Origin: Saprospiraceae bacterium
GTDB taxonomy: Bacteria; Bacteroidota; Bacteroidia; Chitinophagales; Saprospiraceae
DNA: 64,000 nucleotides
Reading direction: 5' to 3'
Assembly: GCA_013001975.1 (NCBI GenBank)
Contig: JABDKX010000076.1
Location: 20,399 to 84,398, forward strand
A program made the position numbers and the translations under genes. The notes under the pieces are model-generated. The model searched no databases. It saw only the letters and a list, made by a program, of their open reading frames with translations, and was not told the origin of the DNA. Of the stretch, positions 45,876 to 54,925 are shown in pieces. Numbering within the stretch: position 1 is the first letter of the stretch; each line of letters starts with the position of its first letter.

Positions 45876-47918
45876 CTATTTACTGATCTCATATCTTTTT
45901 TTCTCAATACCGACACCTTCAATAATCAACTTTTGCCAACCATGAGGCAAGTCATAATTTGTTTGTTCTATACCATTGTTAGTTATACTCAGTCCACCAA
46001 AACCTGATAAAACTGCTTGAAGCATACCACCAGCTCCAGTAGCAAAATACGGGTTCGTCCCACCCGCTGTTTCACTGATGACACCAAAAGGTGGTACTTC
46101 ATTTAATTTGTAAGAACTTGAAAATATTGAACTGGCTTTTTCGTTTTCTCCCAACCTATTATATAAGATTGATAAAATAGCAGCACCCATTGCTGGACCG
46201 TTAGGACTCATTCGTGGTTGATAATAATCAAGATCTTTTTTTATTTGGTCTTTATCTGATATAAGACCTAATGGATAAGCCAATAAATTAACATCAGCTT
46301 GTTTTATTTCTTCTCCTTTATATGTTGCGTGTTCATTTGTGACACCATTCTCCATTTTTAATATTGGAATATTAATAGCTACATGATTCCAATCTGGGTC
46401 AGGTTTTTTATTCAATGCTTGTGCTGCCTCCGTTGCATACTTTAATGATAAAATGGCTACTGCATTTGTAAAAGCATTATCATCTATATTTTCTGCCCAT
46501 TCATCTGCCCCTACAACATTTTTAATATTATATGCGCCTGGTCCATTGCGTTCTACCCTGCTTGCCCAAAAGTCAGCTACTGCACTGATAACTGGGTAGC
46601 CTTTTTCTTCCAACCAATCTTTGTCTTTTGTTACTTGATAATACTTCCAAAACGCCCATGCAATACATCCAGAAATATGATGTTCGAAGGGGCCCGTCAA
46701 TGCCCAAACTGGTGTATCTTCTGATCCATCACCTGCAGACTCCCAAGGAAACATTGCTCCCTTATATCCGTGAGAAAAAGCATTTTGTTTAGCCGCTTCT
46801 AATCTTTGAAATCTGTATTCAAGCAATGATTTCGCTATTTCTGGTTTGAGCATTAATAATGGTGGGTACATCCACAGTTCAGTATCCCAAAATACATGGC
46901 CGTTATAGCCCAGTCCTGAAAGTCCCATTGGAGACAAACTGTAAGCTGTTCCTTCTCTTGAAAATGAATACAAGTGGTATAATGCAAAACGTATATCACG
47001 TGTTACATCAATATTGCCTTCTACAGTGATATTAGATGTCCACAAATCATCCCAGGCATTCTTATGTTTCTTTAATAAATTGTCGGCTCCTTCAAGTGCT
47101 GCAAAAATTGTCAACCGCTCTACTTCATTATGAGGATCTTCATATTGAGTTGATGCACAGGCTGAGGCAACGATATAAAACTTATACGATTCACCAGCAG
47201 CAAGATGCTTGTGAAATTTAGTTAGATGCATATTGTAATCCCAATCTTCATGAATCAGATCAGGTTCATTGCCATGGTCTTCGCTAAATATAAAACTGTT
47301 AGAAGCTGCGACTTTTATTCTTCCTGAAGGGCTTAAACCCACAGAAGTCATTAATGGAATTTTTACATGAGGTCGATCAATTTCTGCATAATAATTTCTT
47401 ACATCATTTAAATGATTAGGCGCTTCAATCACGGACATTGGTGTAATCTTAATATCGTCAATAGCAGTAATTTCGACTTCGATCATAGAAGTATATGGTA
47501 AGTGACGTAATGCCATCATGGTGGTCATAACTTTTGCTTTGTTTCCTACTTCAAAAGAAGTATTTAATGACGCGGATTTCATGTCCAATGACTGCTGATA
47601 ATTATTGATATTGTTTTGACTAATTCTCATACCATCAATATCAAGATTCATATTAAGATGGTTAAATGTCTTTAGGATGTTTGAAACGCGGCCTCTTTGA
47701 TAATAATCATATACGCCGTTCAAAATGACATCGCTGACTTTCATGGGTTCGGGTGCTGAAACGACACCGATCACACCATTGGCAACAGTAACTCCATAAT
47801 AATTATTTGGATCAATATCATTTGCTTCAACTACCCAAGGTGATTGCGCATTTATATGATAGAAAAAAATAAAAATTATAATGGTAAGAAAGTATTTCAA
47901 ATATCTCATTGATGTCAT
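45876..47918 (-). CDS. Secreted GH65 alpha-glucosidase-type hydrolase
   Basis: A 680-residue GH65 enzyme with a signal peptide (FLTIIIFIFFYHINAQ). The (alpha/alpha)6 barrel shows GHVFWDTELWMYPPLL (about 345-360), the general acid E473 in GADEWAENIDDNA, and E616 in the loop ISETAGGTNPYFATGAGG. In GH65 phosphorylases that last loop binds phosphate and lacks the glutamate; its acidic residue and the similarity to acid trehalase argue for a hydrolase. Candidate substrates are kojibiose, trehalose or related alpha-glucosides in the periplasm. It is followed by a GNAT gene. Confidence 0.85.
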   Translation of the reverse strand: MTSMRYLKYFLTIIIFIFFYHINAQSPWVVEANDIDPNNYYGVTVANGVIGVVSAPEPMKVSDVILNGVYDYYQRGRVSNILKTFNHLNMNLDIDGMRISQNNINNYQQSLDMKSASLNTSFEVGNKAKVMTTMMALRHLPYTSMIEVEITAIDDIKITPMSVIEAPNHLNDVRNYYAEIDRPHVKIPLMTSVGLSPSGRIKVAASNSFIFSEDHGNEPDLIHEDWDYNMHLTKFHKHLAAGESYKFYIVASACASTQYEDPHNEVERLTIFAALEGADNLLKKHKNAWDDLWTSNITVEGNIDVTRDIRFALYHLYSFSREGTAYSLSPMGLSGLGYNGHVFWDTELWMYPPLLMLKPEIAKSLLEYRFQRLEAAKQNAFSHGYKGAMFPWESAGDGSEDTPVWALTGPFEHHISGCIAWAFWKYYQVTKDKDWLEEKGYPVISAVADFWASRVERNGPGAYNIKNVVGADEWAENIDDNAFTNAVAILSLKYATEAAQALNKKPDPDWNHVAINIPILKMENGVTNEHATYKGEEIKQADVNLLAYPLGLISDKDQIKKDLDYYQPRMSPNGPAMGAAILSILYNRLGENEKASSIFSSSYKLNEVPPFGVISETAGGTNPYFATGAGGMLQAVLSGFGGLSITNNGIEQTNYDLPHGWQKLIIEGVGIEKKRYEISK

Positions 47919-47973
47919 TTATAATTAATTAAAGATACAGAATCAGAAAAAATAATTAGAAAATTATAGTTAT

Positions 47974-49008
47974 TTATTGGGGCCAATAATCTGGCTTCAC
48001 ATAAGATGCGTTTGGAAACAACAGACAATTACAACATTCATCGGGCAATGGATAAGGAGGTATTCCCGCTACGCCACAAAAGGGATTTTGATGACGAGAA
48101 AAATCTGAATTTCTAACAAGTTTTGTACTTCGACTTTTTCCAACTACAGCAAACTGACCAAGGACATCATCACCAGTATCACTTTCTATATTTCCCAATA
48201 ATCGGCCAGGCAGAATATCAGTTATATCTCCATTTTGATCAAACAATGCTTTTAAGTTTTTCCAATAGTCATATTCTTCAAAGTTATAGGAAAGCAAGCC
48301 TACATCCAAACCGTAAACTTCTCCAAATGGAAAATCAATTGCCCTAAAGTAAATATATTGATTAAATGAAATAGGCCGATCTGATTTATCAATATTCAAT
48401 AATTGAATCGATTGTGGACGTTCGTCATTATAAATATAACAAGTGCTGGGTGGATTAAACGGAGAACACACGACTTCAGAAACTCTGTATGTCGTTTCCA
48501 GATCAAACCTCATCAAAAGGTCTTCTTCAATATTATCTGCTGAACCAAAAACTTGAAAATGTACTGCATTGAAAGTCCTTCTCTTACCGTCTTCATCAAA
48601 ATACACCGTCAGAGAATCACTAATGGCGATGCTGTCTAACGGAAAGGATTTTGGTACATTCTGATAATTACTTGTCAATACTCTACCCGTCATAAGCACA
48701 GCTTTCATTCGATACCGATTGCCTCGAGTTGCCTTGGCCATGCTTGTGTATTCCCCAGGAGCTGTCTCTACGAATTGAATTTCTTCTCCATTTTCACTTT
48801 CAACGATAACATCAGCACCAGTTACACTGCTTATCACTTGATTCTCAACAAAAGTAGAATAGGTTAAATTGATAACTTGCTCTTCCAACACATCCGTAAA
48901 AGTGCCATCAACGACTACTTTCCTATCTTCGGTTTCTGTGTTTAAATCAATAGGATCTAAACATGAAAAAAGAAACAAAATTGATAAACAATAGATTGAT
49001 ACTCTCAT
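47974..49008 (-). CDS. DUF4249-family lipoprotein partner of a TonB receptor
   Basis: A 344-residue lipoprotein: MRVSIYCLSILFLFSC with lipidation at C16, followed by LDPIDLNTETEDRKVVVDG, an opening typical of DUF4249. The body is beta-rich and ends in a cysteine-rich part (PFCGVAG, DECCNCLL). DUF4249 proteins are encoded beside TonB receptors in Bacteroidota and may help in substrate binding. The frame is open to 49029, but the lipoprotein signal fits the ATG at 49006-49008, which leaves two bases between this gene and the receptor stop. Confidence 0.88.
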   Translation of the reverse strand: MRVSIYCLSILFLFSCLDPIDLNTETEDRKVVVDGTFTDVLEEQVINLTYSTFVENQVISSVTGADVIVESENGEEIQFVETAPGEYTSMAKATRGNRYRMKAVLMTGRVLTSNYQNVPKSFPLDSIAISDSLTVYFDEDGKRRTFNAVHFQVFGSADNIEEDLLMRFDLETTYRVSEVVCSPFNPPSTCYIYNDERPQSIQLLNIDKSDRPISFNQYIYFRAIDFPFGEVYGLDVGLLSYNFEEYDYWKNLKALFDQNGDITDILPGRLLGNIESDTGDDVLGQFAVVGKSRSTKLVRNSDFSRHQNPFCGVAGIPPYPLPDECCNCLLFPNASYVKPDYWPQ

Positions 49009-49010
49009 AA

Positions 49011-51743
49011 TTAAAATGTAAAGTTCCAAGTAAAATTAGGAACTAAGGTTCCGATTATTGAAAACTGAAATGGCGTTATATTTCCTCTAGTGCTTCTTCT
49101 AAAAAATACATTAAATGCATTTCTACGTTTTAAAACATTATAAAATCCCAAATTAAATGAATTTCTAAATCCAGTTTGCTTTGCCTTTCTCATATCTAAA
49201 GTTATGGAAAAATCAAGCCTTGAGTAATAAGGAATTCTTGTTTGATTTCTACCTGAGTAAATCGGAATTAAAAAACCATCTTGTAATATTGTTGATGTAG
49301 GCAAAGTTGTTGGTCTTCCAGACTTATACACATAGGCGAATGATAATGAAACCGTTGGCAGCCATTTATAGCTTGCGATCAAATTCAGCTGATGAGGTAT
49401 GTCAAAATCTGAAGGAAACCTTTCTCCTCCATTAAGAGCGCCTTTTTCATCAATCGTCTGCCTGAATGATCTACTGAAGGTGTAAGCCAAAGACCCAACC
49501 CATTTGCCTTTATTTTTTTCTAGTAAAACCTCAAGGCCATAGCTTGATCCTTTAGTTTTTAAGAATTCGGTTTCAATATGCTCATTTAATATAATTCTGG
49601 GAAATTGCTTGAGGCTTCTTAAGTCTTGAAATTCTTTTACAAATCCTTCTAATGAAAAATTGTAACTCGATTTGTCATTTGTATTAAAAAATCCGATTGA
49701 ATATTGATCAACAACTTGGGGCGGTATGTATCTATCAGAAAAAACCCAAAAGTCAGAAGGTAATGCACTGCCTGAAGTCGTTACTTGAATTAGGTTTTGA
49801 CTCATTTTATTATAACCTCCTCTGATTGAATTATTATCATTCAGTTTAAAGTTGAGTGATGCTCTAGGCTCAACTATCGTATATTTTCCTTCAGGGTCAT
49901 TGCCACTCAATTCATCAAAAGAGATTATACTATCCTCTTTTTGAATATCTCCTTCATAATTATAAATCAATCCAGGTCCTTTGGAAAAGTAATTCGAAAT
50001 TCTTAGAGATGTTTCAAAAATAAGGTTGTCGAATAATTTATAATTTAATGTAAGAAATGGAGATATGACAGATGATGATTTCCGTTGAATTGAGCTTTCT
50101 ACAAGTGTGCTTTCCATTCTTGGCGATAGCATGTCATTACCTGTTTTATAATCTATAAGTTCAACACCACCTTTTAAATATCCATCATTTAAAAGTTGAT
50201 ATGATCCATTAAATAATAGTTTTAAATATTGAATGCTGCTTTCAAAATCACTGGCTTCTGGAGAATTGATTACAAATTGATTGCTTTTATAAGATCCATA
50301 ATTTAGAGAAAGTTTTGAAAAGAAATTATCACTCCATTTGCTTTTCAATTTTAATCCTACATGTTCATTTTGCCATTCAAAACCAAATTCATCATTAAAT
50401 TCAAAAAAGTCATCACTCCTGTATCCGCTAAAAATCAATGTCTGGTCATCAGATATATCATACACTACGCTACCGTTAACATCATAAAAGCTGGCATTAC
50501 TTCTTTTAATTTTAATGTTGGCAATGAGATTTAGAAGGTAATCGTTGAATGATCCTCTTGCAGAAAAATTATATCTCAATTTATTAGAAATGGTGTCTTG
50601 TAAATACACTTTCATAAGCGATGTTCCTAGTCCACCCTTTCCTTTAAAAGATTTCACATTTTCAGCATCTGCCGTTATATCTAAAACAGCAGAACTTCGG
50701 TTTCCAAACTCCCCATCCACATATCCTTTGTATAATGTTGTTTTACTGATCGACTCAGCATTGAAGGCAGAAATAAAACCAACGATGTGCGTTGGATTAA
50801 AAATCATTCCATCATTAAACAAAACCAAACTTTCATCAACATTTCCACCTCTAACATTAAAGCCCACAGAAATATCTCCAACTGAAGTAACGCCTGGTAG
50901 AATTTCCAAAGATTTTATTATATCAACCTCTCCTAATGCTTGTGGTATCCTTTCAATACTTTCTAAATTGATCACTTCTGCACCCACTCTGGAGTCATCC
51001 AATTTATTTCTTACACTGTTAGCTACAATTTCGACTTCAACCAATAGGATGCTTTGAACATCCATTTTCAAATCTAAAGTACTGTCTTCAAAAATGCTGA
51101 TATCTAATTCGATTGTGTGATACCCAGTATATGAAACTGAGAAAACATATTGCTGGGGATTTAATGGCAGAATTATTTCACCATCTAAACCTGACACATC
51201 ACTCACAGACAAATCATCATTTCTCAATACTGCCCCTACTATTGGCTCTCCTGTTGCACCATCATTGATATTTAAATTCAGCATAACTGACTTATTATTT
51301 GGATTTGGTTTTCCAAACGTAAAAGCCACTTTTTTGACATCGTTTGAAATCGGGTATTCCAGTGTTCCATTTTGCCAACTTTCTATTAAGTTGTCGATGT
51401 AAGAAGGGCTAACTTTATCTCGATTGACCAATAATACATTTTGTTCCCCTTTAGGTAGGGTTATCAAATTAGTCCCATTGGTCAGTGTTTGAAGAATTTT
51501 AAAAATTTGAGTACTATCAAATCGGCCTTCTAATTTATAATAAGGTAAATCTTCTGGTTCAAAGTAAAAGTCAACATCATTTTCATTCGACATTTCATAT
51601 AGAACTTGAATCAACGTTTTATTTTCAACTTGGATACTTACTATCTTATCAGAAGCATTTTGACCATTTATTGAGAAGGCGCTCACAACAAAAAAAATAA
51701 GTGTCAAAGCAGTTTTGGTCAAGCAAAATAAATAGGAATTCAT
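49011..51743 (-). CDS. TonB-dependent receptor with STN and carboxypeptidase-regulatory-like domains
   Basis: A 910-residue outer-membrane receptor. In order: signal peptide (FFVVSAFSINGQ), an STN domain (about 32-100, IVSIQVENKTLIQVLYEM), a CarboxypepD_reg-like domain (about 150-235, LNINDGATGEPIVGAVL), plug domain (about 245-355, FNVRGGNVDESLVLFNDGM) and a barrel ending in NFTWNFTF. The STN domain is the part that in FecA-like receptors signals to an anti-sigma factor, but no sigma/anti-sigma pair is adjacent. Operon partner is the DUF4249 lipoprotein (two-base gap). Substrate unknown. Confidence 0.92.
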   Translation of the reverse strand: MNSYLFCLTKTALTLIFFVVSAFSINGQNASDKIVSIQVENKTLIQVLYEMSNENDVDFYFEPEDLPYYKLEGRFDSTQIFKILQTLTNGTNLITLPKGEQNVLLVNRDKVSPSYIDNLIESWQNGTLEYPISNDVKKVAFTFGKPNPNNKSVMLNLNINDGATGEPIVGAVLRNDDLSVSDVSGLDGEIILPLNPQQYVFSVSYTGYHTIELDISIFEDSTLDLKMDVQSILLVEVEIVANSVRNKLDDSRVGAEVINLESIERIPQALGEVDIIKSLEILPGVTSVGDISVGFNVRGGNVDESLVLFNDGMIFNPTHIVGFISAFNAESISKTTLYKGYVDGEFGNRSSAVLDITADAENVKSFKGKGGLGTSLMKVYLQDTISNKLRYNFSARGSFNDYLLNLIANIKIKRSNASFYDVNGSVVYDISDDQTLIFSGYRSDDFFEFNDEFGFEWQNEHVGLKLKSKWSDNFFSKLSLNYGSYKSNQFVINSPEASDFESSIQYLKLLFNGSYQLLNDGYLKGGVELIDYKTGNDMLSPRMESTLVESSIQRKSSSVISPFLTLNYKLFDNLIFETSLRISNYFSKGPGLIYNYEGDIQKEDSIISFDELSGNDPEGKYTIVEPRASLNFKLNDNNSIRGGYNKMSQNLIQVTTSGSALPSDFWVFSDRYIPPQVVDQYSIGFFNTNDKSSYNFSLEGFVKEFQDLRSLKQFPRIILNEHIETEFLKTKGSSYGLEVLLEKNKGKWVGSLAYTFSRSFRQTIDEKGALNGGERFPSDFDIPHQLNLIASYKWLPTVSLSFAYVYKSGRPTTLPTSTILQDGFLIPIYSGRNQTRIPYYSRLDFSITLDMRKAKQTGFRNSFNLGFYNVLKRRNAFNVFFRRSTRGNITPFQFSIIGTLVPNFTWNFTF

Positions 51744-51829
51744 AGAGCAGAAAGATATACAAAAAGAATCGAATTACAGGAAAAGAAAATTAAATAAAAA
51801 GACATATTCAAAAGAAATTGCCTTCAAAA

Positions 51830-54800
51830 TTATAAGTTGTAAAAATACATCTTTCCATTTTTAACAACATAGTAAAGGAAGTTCTTATGCACATGCATAT
51901 CTATAACATCGCCTCTTTCAAAAGGTATTGTTTTCCAGTCATTTTTTTCAATCCATGTGTTATCTTCAAACTCAAACAATGAAATAAATCCTCCGTCTTG
52001 ACGACCTAAATTAGGATCAATTTCAGATAAATTTCCAGAAAAGATATAAGTCTCAGTATTACGTTCTATATTAAGAATGGGAAATTTTTGAACTGAACTT
52101 GGAAAAGGATTGAAGGAAGAAAAGCCATTTTCAGTTTGTAAATAGTAACCTGATCTCAATTCAACAACTTCTTTTTTATATGATTCATTCATTTTTTCAT
52201 TACCGACTAAGTCTTCTGCGGTAGCTTTCGCAAAATCTTTAGATTTAAGATAATTTCTCTTGATATACGGCAATTGATCTGTAAATGTTTCATGTCCAAA
52301 ATATGGAATTTCTTTTCCTTCTTCAATGCATGTAATTAAAGTTTCCTTTTGACCATTTAAATCAAAGTCACTATAGTAAGAATTCAAAGGTTTTGCTTTA
52401 CTCACATTCAAATCATGATTCAAACCAAAGTTACCTATTAGAATATCGAGGTATCCATTATTATCCACATCTTCTATTAAACTTTCAAACCATAATCCAG
52501 AGGAATTTGGTATCTCCGTTTTCTTGAGTTGTCCCTCATTATTGTAAAATATGGTAACAGGCATCCAATGACCTGATATAATTAAGTCCTCCCAACCATC
52601 ATTATTGATGTCGATCCAATCTGCGTCATATACGATTCCATTTAAATCTAGCGTAACAAACCCATTTTCAGTAATATTAAATATTCTTGAATCATGTTTC
52701 TGTCCATAGTGCCCTTTTTCATAAGCACCCCCGATAAATAAATCTGGCTTACCATCTTTATTATAATCATTGATAGAAAATACGCTGCTCTGGTTTAAAG
52801 GTAGATCTTCTAAGGTATATTTTGCTTCAAACTCCCTATTAGCATCAAAAATGTATAAGGTGCAATCTGCTCCGTTTTTTCCTATCAATCCAAAAGTATG
52901 CTTATCGATTTTTTCACAATGCAAAATCCTTGTTCCAGTATTTAAAAAGGGTAATGAAATAGCGACTAATTTATTTTCTGTCGTATTTAATAATTGAATT
53001 TCATTATCATTTACAACTAAGATATTATCTTGATCAAATTCGGAAAAAATATCTTGTTTACATTCGGGATCGTAGAGTAACCACTTTTCTGCAACTTGAT
53101 TATTTGCCAACTTATGACTGTGTTTATATCCCTCAATTGAATTATCTGTACTGAAAGAATTTGACCCAACGTGTCTCAGTCCATCTTGCTGCTCAATTAT
53201 AGTTCTTTTGTTTTTAGAAACATTTAAAACAACTTGTCTTATACCGTTAGCCCAAGTAATAACTAGAGAATCAATTGGATCAGGACCAATGCCAAAATGA
53301 GCGATCGGTTCGCTAAATGATTGGAAACCTGATGATGATTTTATATAATTGAGTTGAGCCTTTTCACCTTGATACAATTCAACTTTACTCCCTAGTCCAA
53401 AAGTATTTTTTTCACTACCTTTTAAACCAATACTAATATAATCTGCACTTTCCTTTTGATTATAAGTAAGTACTGTTGCTGGTGCATTAATTTTATTAAG
53501 AACAATATCCAAGATTCCATCATTATTAAAATCTGCAACAGCTGCTCCTGTAGTTGCATTTTTTTCACCTATATAGTTTTTATTAAACTGGTCTTTATCT
53601 GATTCATTACTTACATAAATATTAGGTACAAAACCACTAGGCAAGAATTGGAGTTGACTTAACTTATTTAATGCTTCACCATCAAAATGAAACTTTACAT
53701 AATCCAAATCATTTGGACGTTTGACAATGCCATTTGTAATAAAAATATCTTTATCGCCATCATTATCAAAATCATGAATTAATGGAGACCAACTCCAATC
53801 TGTTGCACTTAAATCATAGTAAGAGGCTTGCTCAGAAAAATAAGGGATATCATTTTTCAAGCCTTCAAAAACTTGGAAACTATTTTTAGGACTTTGATGA
53901 TGGTAACCAAATTTTCTCTTGTAATTATATATTTGCATGGATTCCCAACCACCACTCTTCTTGTAGATTTCTATATCATATGGCTTCATATCCAATGTGA
54001 TAATATCAGGTTGCAGATCATTGTTTAAATCATTGGAGCTACATCCCATTGAAAAATTACTGGTATGACCCGTTGCGGTTTCTATAACTTCACTAAAGGT
54101 TTTGTCTTTGTTATTGATGTAAAGGTAATCTTGCTCATGAAAATCATTCCCAATATAAATATCTTGCCAACCGTCACCATTAAAATCACATACTTCTATC
54201 CCTAGACCAAAACCAATATTTGAAGAATAAATATTCGATGCCTCAGTGACATCAACAAATTGTCCATTTTCATTTTCTAAAAATCGATCTCCAAATAAAG
54301 TATCTCTAATTTGACGAATTTCAGCAGGTTGAAATTGAGAAGGATCTTTTAGAGAGTGATTTAAGAGGTAACAATCAAGATCTCCGTCTTGATCGTAATC
54401 TAAAAATGAAGCTTGGGTAGAAAGCGTTGAGAAATCCAATCCATATTCATTTGAAGCTTCAGTAAATTTTACTCCCTCATTGTTAATGAATAATTTATTG
54501 TGATCTACCAGATGTTTGAATTTACCCACCCTACAAACATATATATCCAAATAACCATCACTATTGATATCTACCATGGTGACGCCAGAAGTCCAACCCA
54601 ACAGATCGTCTTGAGGTAATCGATCAGATACATCGACAAAATTGAAGTTACCTTGATTCAAATACAGTTTATCTGATCCCATATTTGATCCAAAATAAAT
54701 GTCAGGTAAGCCATCATTATTGATATCTCCGGTTGCAACCCCTCCACCATTATAGAAGTACAGATATTCTAGAATATTTAGTGAGTCTGAATCGATCAAG

Positions 54801-54925
54801 TCATTAGAAAAAGTAATTCCTGTAGTCTTTTGTATTAACTCTTTGAATATAGTTGATTCATTTTCTTGAGTGCAACTTAAAGAAAGAAGAGATAGCATTA
54901 GTAATATAAAATAAGGCCTAAGCAT
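51830..54925 (-). CDS. FG-GAP/VCBS and ASPIC-UnbV surface lipoprotein, third of three paralogues
   Basis: A 1031-residue lipoprotein (lipidation at C18, LLSLSC). It contains FG-GAP/VCBS-type repeats carrying D-x-N-x-D-G calcium-binding loops, such as GDINNDGLPDIYFGSNM (about 61-77) and DYDQDGDLDCYLLN, then an ASPIC/UnbV domain at about residues 495-580 (NTFGLGSKVELYQG, VITWANGIRQ) and a second set of repeats (DYNKDGKPDLFIGGAY, DVDNNGYLDILIGNFGL). The fold expected is two beta-propellers around the ASPIC module. No enzyme motif is visible. Its ATG overlaps the stop of the preceding paralogue by one base. Confidence 0.9.
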   Translation of the reverse strand: MLRPYFILLMLSLLSLSCTQENESTIFKELIQKTTGITFSNDLIDSDSLNILEYLYFYNGGGVATGDINNDGLPDIYFGSNMGSDKLYLNQGNFNFVDVSDRLPQDDLLGWTSGVTMVDINSDGYLDIYVCRVGKFKHLVDHNKLFINNEGVKFTEASNEYGLDFSTLSTQASFLDYDQDGDLDCYLLNHSLKDPSQFQPAEIRQIRDTLFGDRFLENENGQFVDVTEASNIYSSNIGFGLGIEVCDFNGDGWQDIYIGNDFHEQDYLYINNKDKTFSEVIETATGHTSNFSMGCSSNDLNNDLQPDIITLDMKPYDIEIYKKSGGWESMQIYNYKRKFGYHHQSPKNSFQVFEGLKNDIPYFSEQASYYDLSATDWSWSPLIHDFDNDGDKDIFITNGIVKRPNDLDYVKFHFDGEALNKLSQLQFLPSGFVPNIYVSNESDKDQFNKNYIGEKNATTGAAVADFNNDGILDIVLNKINAPATVLTYNQKESADYISIGLKGSEKNTFGLGSKVELYQGEKAQLNYIKSSSGFQSFSEPIAHFGIGPDPIDSLVITWANGIRQVVLNVSKNKRTIIEQQDGLRHVGSNSFSTDNSIEGYKHSHKLANNQVAEKWLLYDPECKQDIFSEFDQDNILVVNDNEIQLLNTTENKLVAISLPFLNTGTRILHCEKIDKHTFGLIGKNGADCTLYIFDANREFEAKYTLEDLPLNQSSVFSINDYNKDGKPDLFIGGAYEKGHYGQKHDSRIFNITENGFVTLDLNGIVYDADWIDINNDGWEDLIISGHWMPVTIFYNNEGQLKKTEIPNSSGLWFESLIEDVDNNGYLDILIGNFGLNHDLNVSKAKPLNSYYSDFDLNGQKETLITCIEEGKEIPYFGHETFTDQLPYIKRNYLKSKDFAKATAEDLVGNEKMNESYKKEVVELRSGYYLQTENGFSSFNPFPSSVQKFPILNIERNTETYIFSGNLSEIDPNLGRQDGGFISLFEFEDNTWIEKNDWKTIPFERGDVIDMHVHKNFLYYVVKNGKMYFYNL

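Noticed and set aside
50545-51057. 170-residue plus-strand open frame inside the STN-receptor gene
   Set aside because: Longest antisense frame in the window, but it lies over conserved plug-domain codons, has no start signal and no recognisable fold.
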